This document shows, one piece after another, positions 1 to 6,633 of a stretch of DNA of 42,116 nucleotides (position 1 is its first letter; each line of letters starts with the position of its first letter). The position numbers and the translations under genes are program-made. The notes beneath the pieces are model-generated. The model saw only the letters and a list, made by a program, of their open reading frames with translations, was not told the origin of the DNA and ran no database searches. The stretch comes from Chloroflexota bacterium. Lineage in GTDB: Bacteria; Chloroflexota; Dehalococcoidia; JACPQF01. The stretch is from the NCBI GenBank assembly GCA_016190625.1, contig JACPQF010000018.1:1-42116 (forward strand), read 5' to 3'.

Positions 1-31
1 AAAAAGCGGTGGGGAATCGCATCCGCTTTTT
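1..31. terminator. Bidirectional rho-independent-type terminator
   Basis: Bases 1-9 (AAAAAGCGG) pair perfectly with 23-31 (CCGCTTTTT) around a 13-base loop. The A-run and T-run make it look like an intrinsic terminator on either strand. It lies about 170 bases past the stop of the minus-strand gene at 205-777, and could also serve a gene to the left of the window. Bases 32-204 hold no gene I can support. Confidence 0.7.
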
Positions 32-204
32 GGCACTATGTGGGGGGCAACAGCAGGTCTGGCAAACAATTCAGACCTCCTAGTGGGGACAGAATTCGCG
101 GGTCTCTGCATATTGCCAGTTTTCGGCTGCATTTCTAGGTGTGATGCTGTGTCCGGGTCTCAGCCGCCACGAGTACGCAGCAGGAAATCTGCCCTGTTTA
201 GGGG

Positions 205-777
205 CTACTTCAGAATCCTCATAGCGTCCTGCAGGAATGCCTGCTCCCCGCCTTTGGGCGCGGCCAGCCAGATGGTCTTGCTTCCCACCTTGTAGAAGAA
301 GTGCTGCTGGCCTAGTCCGACCACAGAGTAGACTGTCGTTCCCTGATACTGGACCTGCTGCAGGTTGGTGAAGACCTGATTTCCCGCCCCGATCTTTGCC
401 GACATCCGGGCGATCAGCTCCGCGGCCTTGGCTTCGGTCGCCACCTCTCCGTACCAGACCGTCCCACTGGCCTGATAGCGGCCGATCCAGGCGCTGCGCA
501 GCTCCACATCTTTACCATGCATTCCCGCCACTTCGTCCAAAGCAGCCGGCCCCGTGACCGTTTGCTGCAGCCGGTAGCCGGCGATGGAAACGGGAGCAGG
601 TCCATCGCTTGCACCCGTAGAGCTAGGGAGCAGGCCCCTTTCGACCAGGACCCAGACGATCGAGCCGAAGAGCAATATGGCAGCCATCAGTCGGACCACG
701 ATGGTTACCGTTCCCCGAAGCATCCGTCGCCCTCCTCGTGCCGGTGCGGATCGCCTCATCGCTAGCCTATCAGTCAT
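205..777 (-). CDS. Membrane-anchored protein of unknown function
   Basis: 190 residues from the ATG at 777. I do not recognise the family. A basic N terminus (several Arg in the first 20 residues) precedes one hydrophobic segment at about residues 21-41, then a soluble domain of about 145 residues. This is the layout of a protein anchored by one helix with its C-terminal domain outside the membrane. The soluble part has no cysteine and no motif I can name. I chose the ATG at 777 because a GGGGGAC sequence sits just upstream and it overlaps the end of the glutaredoxin-like gene by 8 bases, suggesting translational coupling. An upstream in-frame ATG at 807 is less likely. Confidence 0.7.
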   Translation of the reverse strand: MTDRLAMRRSAPARGGRRMLRGTVTIVVRLMAAILLFGSIVWVLVERGLLPSSTGASDGPAPVSIAGYRLQQTVTGPAALDEVAGMHGKDVELRSAWIGRYQASGTVWYGEVATEAKAAELIARMSAKIGAGNQVFTNLQQVQYQGTTVYSVVGLGQQHFFYKVGSKTIWLAAPKGGEQAFLQDAMRILK

Positions 778-1060
778 CGTTAGTCCCCCTCTCTGCGACT
801 TCTGCAAGGGCCTCTCGGAGGTCGGCCAAGGAGAAACGGCCGCCGATCAGAACCGCGCCATCAACCTCGATCACCGGGATCGCATACTTGAATCGCTCGT
901 ACACCTTCGGATCGCGGGTGATGTCCACCTCTGTGATAGCCAGGGAAACCTCGTCTGCTATGGCCGTAAGCATCTGTCGCGCTTCCTCGCAGAGATGGCA
1001 GCCGTCTTTCGTATAGAACCGGACCTCTATCTGCTTGGGCTGATTGACGCCGAATCTCAC
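770..1060 (-). CDS. Glutaredoxin-like thiol-disulfide protein (DUF836 type)
   Basis: 96 residues from a GTG at 1060. It begins with a beta-strand and a CxxC redox motif (KDGCHLCEEA, Cys21 and Cys24), then the thioredoxin-fold landmarks: the EVDIT strand, the IPVIEVDG cis-Pro segment, and a C-terminal helix after a GGRFS turn. The family reduces disulfides or handles thiols in the cytoplasm; the partner cannot be read from the sequence. The open frame runs on to 1270, but that extension crosses the repeat at 1116-1250 and is probably not protein. The start is therefore inferred from where the fold begins. Its stop overlaps the start of the next gene. Confidence 0.82.
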   Translation of the reverse strand: MRFGVNQPKQIEVRFYTKDGCHLCEEARQMLTAIADEVSLAITEVDITRDPKVYERFKYAIPVIEVDGAVLIGGRFSLADLREALAEVAERGTNDD

Positions 1061-1115
1061 AGCGATCCTAAGACTCCTGTTGAGGCTAGCCACGCACCCA
1101 GGTAGGCAACCGCCT

Positions 1116-1250
1116 CCGGCTGAAGCCTCAGCCTCCTGGCATGCCTGACGAACACGGTGTCGGGTAAACATCGTAGGGGCGAACGGCCGTTCGCCCCTAC
1201 GATTGCTGCCGAATGCCACGCCATTTCCGGGACGCCGAGGCTTCAGCCGG
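1116..1250. repeat. MITE-like inverted-repeat element, copy 1
   Basis: The left end, 1116-1129 (CCGGCTGAAGCCTC), is exactly complementary to the right end, 1237-1250. The similarity continues inward for several bases (consensus arm about CCGGCTGAAGCCTCRRCGTC). The 135-base unit encloses a separate perfect palindrome at 1170-1203. A second, shorter copy with the same arms lies at 35756-35846, inside a coding sequence. It encodes no transposase, so it is a non-autonomous or REP/MITE-like element; the family name is unknown to me. Confidence 0.75.
1170..1203. repeat. Perfect 34-base palindrome (GTAGGGGC type)
   Basis: Two 17-base arms with no loop; the core is CGTAGGGGCGAACGG followed by its reverse complement. 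It could form a very stable hairpin or cruciform. A related, shorter hairpin containing GGTAGGG lies at 10216-10240. It has no T-run, so it is not a classic terminator. Confidence 0.85.
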
Positions 1251-1310
1251 TTTTCACCGCCCACCTTCACGACAGCGCAACTGTCCGACCGCGTCTATGA
1301 AAAGCCGCTA

Positions 1311-2738
1311 CTATCCGCTTCTATCCGCGTTAATCCGCGGTTCCATCATCAAGAACTCGTGAATCGACAGCGCTGCTCGCTTGCCCGCACCCATGGCGCT
1401 GATCACCGTGGCGGCCCCCGTGACTATGTCGCCGCCGGCCCACACCTTGTCCTTGCTGCTCTTGCCCGTCTCCGGGTCGGCCACCACCGTGCCGTGCCTG
1501 TTGAGCTCCAGGCCACGGGTGGTTCGCGTCACCAGCGGATTGGGACTCGTGCCGATCGCCATGATCACGGCATCGACGTCGAGGACAAACTCGCTTCCCG
1601 GCTTGATCACCGGCCGGCGGCGCCCGCTGGCGTCGGGCTCGCCCAGCTCCATCTCCAAGCATTTCATGCCGACCACCCAGCCCTTATCGCCCAAGATCTC
1701 GACCGGGTTGGTGAGGAACCGGAAAACTATACCTTCATCCTTGGCGTGTTCGAACTCTTCCCGCCGGGCAGGCAGCTCCTCCTCCGAACGGCGGTAGACG
1801 ATAGACGCTTCCTCGGCGCCCAGCCTGAGCGCCGTCCTAACCGCGTCCATTGCCACGTTACCGCCGCCTACCACGGCTACCCTCTTGCTTCGCTTGATCG
1901 GCGTATCGGCTTCGGGGAAAGCGTAAGCCTTCATCAAGTTGGCCCGGGTCAGAAACTCGTTGGCCGAATAAACGCCGTTGAGGTTCTCCCCCGGTATGCC
2001 CATGAAGTTGGGCAGCCCGGCGCCCGTGCCCAGGAAGACCACGTCGAAGCCTTCCTCATCGAGAAGCTCATCCACGGTAACGGTGCGGCCGATCACCGAG
2101 TCGACGACGATCTCCACGCCGAGGGATCTCACGTAATCAACTTCCGCCCCCACGATCGATTTCGGCAGGCGGAACTCAGGAATGCCGTAGATCAGCACTC
2201 CCCCCGGCTTGTGAAGGGCTTCGAAAATGGTAACCGAATGGCCGAGACGGGCCAGATCCGCGGCCGCCGTCAAGCCAGAGGGACCAGCGCCCACGACGGC
2301 GACCCTCTTTCCCGTCGGCGTTGGCTTCGCCGGCACCGATGGGTTCTCCTCCATCCGTCTGAGCTCCCAATCGCCCACGTATCGCTCGAGCCGGCCGATG
2401 GCGATCGGCGCCCCCTTCTTGCCGACCACGCACAGAGCCTCGCACTGCGATTCCTGGGGACAAACCCGCCCGCAGATCGACGGCAGATTGTTCTTGCTCT
2501 TCAAAGCTTTGGCTGCTCCCGGCAGGTCGTTCTCCCGCAGAGCCTTTATGAAATCAGGGATGGGTACGTTGACCGGACATCCCTTCACGCAGGCGGGCTT
2601 GGGACAGATTATGCATCTCTCCGCCTCCGCCAGCGCTGTTTCCAGCGAGTAGCCGAGGGTAACCTCCTTGAAGTTCCTCGCCCGTTCCTTGTGGTCTTGC
2701 TCCGGCATTGGCTGCCGGTTGAGATTTAGCTTTGCCAT
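1311..2738 (-). CDS. NADPH-dependent glutamate synthase beta-like flavoprotein (NfnB/SudA/GltD family)
   Basis: 475 residues from the ATG at 2738, preceded by GGGAGAGGAGAG. An N-terminal Fer4_20-type domain carries the cysteines for two [4Fe-4S] clusters (CIICPKPACVKGCP, then CGRVCPQESQCEALC). An FAD Rossmann motif follows (VVGAGPSG), then an NAD(P)-binding motif (VVGGGNVAMD), and a C-terminal GGDIVTGAATV flavin motif. Length and layout match NfnB, the large subunit of electron-bifurcating NADH-dependent ferredoxin:NADP+ oxidoreductase, and also SudA of sulfide dehydrogenase. The NfnA-like gene ends 13 bases upstream, as expected for this pair. The last ten residues or so read into a repeat-like sequence at 1313-1345. 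Which electron pair it uses cannot be decided here. Confidence 0.88.
   Translation of the reverse strand: MAKLNLNRQPMPEQDHKERARNFKEVTLGYSLETALAEAERCIICPKPACVKGCPVNVPIPDFIKALRENDLPGAAKALKSKNNLPSICGRVCPQESQCEALCVVGKKGAPIAIGRLERYVGDWELRRMEENPSVPAKPTPTGKRVAVVGAGPSGLTAAADLARLGHSVTIFEALHKPGGVLIYGIPEFRLPKSIVGAEVDYVRSLGVEIVVDSVIGRTVTVDELLDEEGFDVVFLGTGAGLPNFMGIPGENLNGVYSANEFLTRANLMKAYAFPEADTPIKRSKRVAVVGGGNVAMDAVRTALRLGAEEASIVYRRSEEELPARREEFEHAKDEGIVFRFLTNPVEILGDKGWVVGMKCLEMELGEPDASGRRRPVIKPGSEFVLDVDAVIMAIGTSPNPLVTRTTRGLELNRHGTVVADPETGKSSKDKVWAGGDIVTGAATVISAMGAGKRAALSIHEFLMMEPRINADRSG
1313..1345. repeat. Short ATCCGC-type repeat at the 3' end of the gltD-like gene
   Basis: The plus strand reads three tandem, imperfect ATCCGC units ending in AATCCGCGGTTCC. 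It is read in frame as the last residues (EPRINADRSG) of the gltD-like protein. This composition resembles short dispersed repeats found in many environmental bacterial genomes; that likeness is from memory and not verified. Confidence 0.4.
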
Positions 2739-2751
2739 CTCTCCTCTCCCT

Positions 2752-3606
2752 CTACGCCTTCGCCTTCGAGCATTCGCAGGACTCGTGGTGCCGCCAATGC
2801 TCGAGGGAGATCTTCTCTTCCTCGACAAAGATCTTCTGGCGAGCGAGAAGCAGATCCCAATCGACCTTGTGTCCGTCAAAATCCGGGCCGTCGACGCAGG
2901 CGAACTTGGTCACGCCGTCCACCGAGACCCGGCAGGCGCCGCAGAGACCGGTGCCGTCGACCATGAGAGGATTGAGGCTGACCACCGTAGGCACGCCGAA
3001 GGGCTGCGAGGTCAGCGCCACGAACTTCATCATGATCGCCGGACCGATGGCCACCACCCGGTCGATCCGGCAGTCGTCCTCCAGCATCTCCTTGAGGGGC
3101 GCGGTAACCAGGCCTTTGCGGCCGTAGCTGCCGTCGTCCGTGCAGACGATCAGCTCGTGGCTGGCGCTGCGCATCATGTCCTCCCAAATGAGAAGGTCCT
3201 TGGTGCGGGCGCCCATTATGGTGATGACCTCGTTTCCCGCCTCCTTCATGGCCCGGGCGATAGGATAAGTGGTCGCCACGCCAAATCCACCACCCACCAC
3301 GACCACTCTGCCAAACTTCTCGACCTCGGTCGGCAGGCCCAGCGGCCCGGCAAAATTGGCGAGGCTGTCGCCTACGCCGAGCTTGGCCATCTGCATGGTG
3401 GTCTTGCCCACTTCCATGAAAACCACGGTTATCGTGCCCGCCTTGCGGTCGAAGTCGGCGATGGTCAGCGGTATCCGCTCGCCATCTTCGGCGACACGCA
3501 GAATGACGAACTGCCCGGGTTTCGCCCTCTTGGCCACGGCCGGAGCATCGATCTTGAACACGTGAATCGTGTCGGTAAGATCCTCTCTCTCCAGAATCCT
3601 GTACAA
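2752..3606 (-). CDS. Ferredoxin-NADP reductase-like FAD/[2Fe-2S] subunit (NfnA/SudB family)
   Basis: About 284 residues. An FAD-binding barrel comes first (KPGQFVILR, then RIPLTIADFD), followed by an NAD-binding Rossmann half (VVVVGGGFGVATTYP) and a C-terminal [2Fe-2S] site with the cysteine pattern GLCGACRV...FACVDGPDFDG. This is the layout of NfnA and of SudB/DHOD electron-transfer subunits. Family members pass electrons between NAD(H) and the partner flavoprotein, here the gltD-like subunit 13 bases downstream. The cytoplasmic pair would interconvert NADH, NADPH and ferredoxin pools. Two TTG codons, 3615 and 3606, could be the start. I favour 3606 because it gives the usual family opening (x-YRILEREDL) and better spacing from GAGGG. 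Confidence 0.85.
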   Translation of the reverse strand: MYRILEREDLTDTIHVFKIDAPAVAKRAKPGQFVILRVAEDGERIPLTIADFDRKAGTITVVFMEVGKTTMQMAKLGVGDSLANFAGPLGLPTEVEKFGRVVVVGGGFGVATTYPIARAMKEAGNEVITIMGARTKDLLIWEDMMRSASHELIVCTDDGSYGRKGLVTAPLKEMLEDDCRIDRVVAIGPAIMMKFVALTSQPFGVPTVVSLNPLMVDGTGLCGACRVSVDGVTKFACVDGPDFDGHKVDWDLLLARQKIFVEEEKISLEHWRHHESCECSKAKA

Positions 3607-3645
3607 CTCTCTCAACCCTCTTTCATCGTTATGACTGTTCGGCGC

Positions 3646-6444
3646 CTACCTGACGGAGACCGCCTCGCCGCTTTCCATTACCGACGCAGGCACAACCTTC
3701 TCCACCTTGACGGCGCAGACCTTATATTCCGGGATCTTGGATACGGGGTCCAGAGCCGAGTTGGTGAGAATGTTGGCCGCCGCTTCCGCGAAGTGGAAGG
3801 TCATGAACACTACGCCGGGAGCGCAGCGCGCCGTCACTTGCGCCTTGACCGCCAGAGCGCCGCGCCGCGAGGCGATCTTCACCATATCGCCATCGCGAAT
3901 CCCCAGTCTGGCCGCGTCGACCGGATTGATATCCAGAAGCTCCTCCGGACGGATCTTGTCGAGGCCCTTGACTCGGCGAGTCATCGTGCCCGTGTGATAG
4001 TGGAAGCGAATCCGGCCCGTGGTGAGAATCAGCGGGTACTCCTCGTCGGTCTCCTCCATCGGCGGCTTGTACTTGATCGGCGTGAACTTACCCTTGCCGC
4101 GCGTGAACTTCTCCTTGTGCATGATCGGCGTGCCGGGGTGCTCGGCGGTCGGACACGGCCACTGCAGGCCGCCCTCTTTGTCCAGCCGCTCGTGGCTGAT
4201 GCCGCCGTAGCTGGGGGTCAGCTTGGCGATCTCGTCCATTATCTCCGCCGAGGAGCGGAAGTCGAAGCCGCCGCTGCCCATGCGCCGCGCTATCTCGCAG
4301 GTGATCTCCCAGTCGGCCTTGGCGCTGCCCACCGGCTCGAAAGCCCGGCGCAGCAACTGCACTCGTCGCTCGGTGTTGGTAAAGGTTCCGTCCTTTTCGG
4401 CATAGGTCGCCGCGGGCAGAACCACGTCGGCCAGCTTTGCCGTTTCCGTAAGAAAGATGTCCTGTACCACAAAGAAGTCGAGCTTCTTGATAGCCTCTTC
4501 CACGTGGCGGGCGTCCGGGTCGCTCAGAACGGGGTTTTCCCCCACCAGATACAGCGCCTTGATCTCGCCATTGTGGGCTGCCCCAAACATCTCGGCTAGG
4601 GTCAATCCGGGCTTGTCTTTCAGGGTCACACCCCAGGCCGCCTCGAACTTGGCCTTGACCGTCGCATCGTCTACCCGCTGGTAGGCGGTATAAACGTTGG
4701 GCAGCGCCCCCATGTCGCAGGCGCCCTGCACGTTGTTCTGTCCCCGCAGCGGATTGACCCCCGCCGATTCCTTGCCGAGGTTCCCGGTGAGCATGGCGAG
4801 ATTGGCCACGGCGAGCACATTGTCGGTGCCGTGGGTGTGCTGGGTTATTCCCATGGTGTAGAGGATGGCTGCCGGGCTGTTGGTGGCGTACAGCCTCGCC
4901 GCTTCCACGATCTTCGCCAAGGGAACGGCCGTGATCTCGGCGATCTTATCCAGGTCGAGCGAGGCCAGGGATTCCTTGAGTACATCGACGTCCTCGCATC
5001 TTTCGGCGATGAACGCCTCGTCCAGCAGGCCTTCCTCCACGATGACCTTCATCATCCCCGCCAGCAGGGCCACGTCGGTGCCGGGCCGCTGCTGCAGCCA
5101 GATATCGGCCATGCTGCAGAGATCGATCTGCCGCGGATTGGCCACGATGAGCTTGGCGCCGCTCCGGGCCGCTTTCTTCACCTGCAAGCCGATGATCGGG
5201 TGGTTCTCCGTCGTGTTGGAGCCAATAACCAGCAGGCACTTGGACTTCGCGAACTCCTTGATGGAGTTTGTCATGGCGCCGCTGCCGAAGGCTGTGGCCA
5301 GACCGGCCACCGTCGGCGCGTGTCAGAGGCGGGCACAATGGTCTATGTTGTTTGTGCCCATCACCGCCCTTCCAAACTTCTGGACTACGTAGTTCTCCTC
5401 GTTCGTGCATTTCGCCGAAGAGATCACCGCGAACTCCTGCGGTCTCTTCTGGTACTCCTTGAATTTCTCGGCGATCAGGCCGAGTGCCTCATCCCAGGAG
5501 GCCTCGACAAACGTGCCGTCCTTCTTGATCAGCGGCCTCCTAAGGCGGTCTCTGTGGTGGACGAACTCGGTCGCCCCAAACTTGCCCTTGACGCAGAGCT
5601 GCCCGTCGTTGACGGACTTCTCGCGGTCGCCATGCACTCGGATGACCTGGTCTCCCTTTATCTCCAGGACCAGACCGCAGCCCACGCCGCAGTAGGGGCA
5701 GATGGTTCGCACCTGGCGTTCGGCCACGCCGGCAAACGGGAAGGCTCTCTCCCGAAGCGAGCCGGTCGGACAGAAGTCGACGCAGGTGCCGCAGAACTCG
5801 CAGTTGGTTTCCTCCATCGGCCTTTCGAAAGGCGTTCCGATGATGGCCCGGTGGCCGCGATAAATGAAGTCGATGGCTCCCACGTTGCGGATGTCCTGGC
5901 AGGCCCGGACGCAGCGGCCACAGAGAATGCAGAGGTCGTGGTCCCGCTCGAAGAACGGATTGCGATCGATATCTCGCTGCCGGCGGTAGGACTTCAGGCG
6001 AACTTCTTTTATCCCCAGGAAATCAGATACTCGCTGCAGCTCACAGCGCTCGTTCTTTGGGCAGGTCACGCAGCGGTCGTCCACCGCCACTTGCCGCAAA
6101 CAGGTATCCGTCGGCCCGCACCGCTCCCGCTTCCAACAAGTCAAGCAGGCATGGGGATGCTCGGCGAGCATCAGCTCCAGCACCTGGCGGCGCAGCGTCT
6201 GCACCTGCTCCCCGCTAGCATCGACCACCATTCCTTCGCCCGCGGGGGTGGTGCAGGATGCGGGAAAGCCCCGCATCTTCTCTACCTGCACGAGGCACAT
6301 ACGACAGGCGCCGAACGGCTTGAGGTCGGGATGGTGGCAAAGGGTCGGTATGTAGATGCCGGATTCCTGCGCCGCCTCGAGGACCGTGGCGCCCTTGCGC
6401 GCGGTTACCTGCTGTCCATCTATGGTCAAGTTAATGGTTTCCAC
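3646..6444 (-). CDS. fdhA: Selenocysteine-containing formate dehydrogenase, catalytic subunit with NuoG-like N terminus
   Basis: 932 residues, read through an in-frame TGA at 5323-5325 as selenocysteine (residue 374). The context CARL-U-HAPTVAGLA matches the active site of FdhF/FdhA formate dehydrogenases. An N-terminal [2Fe-2S] domain (Cys36, 47, 50, 64) is followed by a NuoG-type His/Cys cluster region (about 96-134), two [4Fe-4S] ferredoxin motifs (Cys172-182, Cys215-225), the Mo/W-bis-MGD oxidoreductase domain with its own cluster (Cys249, 252, 256, 284), and a C-terminal molybdopterin dinucleotide-binding domain. It would oxidise formate to CO2, or reduce CO2, in the cytoplasm and pass electrons to the NuoE/NuoF-like subunits encoded just upstream. 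The GTG at 6444 is chosen for the AGGAGG five bases before it. A gene finder will wrongly split this into two genes. Confidence 0.93.
5294..5325 (-). promoter_or_regulatory. UGA selenocysteine codon with bacterial SECIS hairpin
   Basis: The UGA occupies 5323-5325. Twelve bases after it, GUGGCC (5310-5305) pairs perfectly with GGCCAC (5299-5294) around a five-base loop, GGUCU (5304-5300). From memory, E. coli fdhF has the same GGUCU apical loop, also 18 bases after its UGA. This is the SelB-binding element that directs Sec insertion. No selA, selB, selC or selD lies in this window. Confidence 0.87.
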
Positions 6445-6494
6445 GTCAACCTCCTGAGCCACTGCGTTGTGGCCCCCTGTGCCGGCCCCAGGCG

Positions 6495-6528
6495 CCCTCA
6501 CCTCAACCCTCTCCCCGCTGGGAGAGGG
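6495..6528. repeat. CCCTCACC...GGGAGAGGG hairpin repeat, copy 1
   Basis: The unit CCCTCACCTCAACCCTCTCCC ends in a hairpin (CCCTCTCCC/GGGAGAGGG). It lies between the nuoF-like gene and fdhA, facing an inverted second copy at 6591-6623. A third copy is in a coding region at 31774-31812. Confidence 0.7.
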
Positions 6529-6590
6529 AGCAACCCCACCCCCTCGCTCCCCTCGAACGGAGCAATCTCCCGGCGGAAGCGCAGCCGATC

Positions 6591-6623
6591 CCCTCTCCCT
6601 TTGGGGAAGGGTTAGGGTGAGGG
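6591..6623. repeat. CCCTCACC...GGGAGAGGG hairpin repeat, copy 2 (inverted)
   Basis: This is the reverse-orientation partner of the unit at 6495-6528 and ends in GGGTTAGGGTGAGGG on the plus strand. The pair fills most of the 189-base gap between the nuoF-like stop (6634) and the fdhA start. A long transcript hairpin there could alter processing or relative expression of fdhA; that is inference. Confidence 0.7.
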
Positions 6624-6633
6624 CCTCCTTATG

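Larger units (their letters stand above)
1061..1310. other. Intergenic stretch filled by dispersed repeats
   Basis: About 250 bases between the end of the gltD-like gene and the glutaredoxin-like gene. Most of it is an inverted-repeat-bounded element (1116-1250) with a 34-base palindrome inside it. I see no convincing promoter or gene here. Confidence 0.6.

Noticed and set aside
38-295. 85-codon plus-strand frame at the left edge
   Set aside because: It has no ribosome site, no recognisable domain, and overlaps the end of the minus-strand membrane-anchored protein gene.
2739-2879. N-terminal extension of the gltD-like protein
   Set aside because: The added residues are Arg-rich, fall within the nfnA-like gene, and the ATG at 2738 has a strong ribosome site and the normal family start.
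2668-4599. Long plus-strand open frame of 643 codons
   Set aside because: It is antisense to the nfnA-like and fdhA genes, which have clear conserved motifs. Its translation is rich in Arg/His/Leu with no recognisable domain; such shadows are common in GC-rich DNA. The same holds for the long plus-strand frames at 1203-2729, 4831-6615, 10341-11558, 20077-21201 and 32207-33721.
5323-5325. In-frame stop as a nonsense mutation splitting fdhA into two genes or a pseudogene
   Set aside because: The stop is TGA, at the exact Sec/Cys active-site position, with a SECIS hairpin downstream, and both halves are fully conserved.
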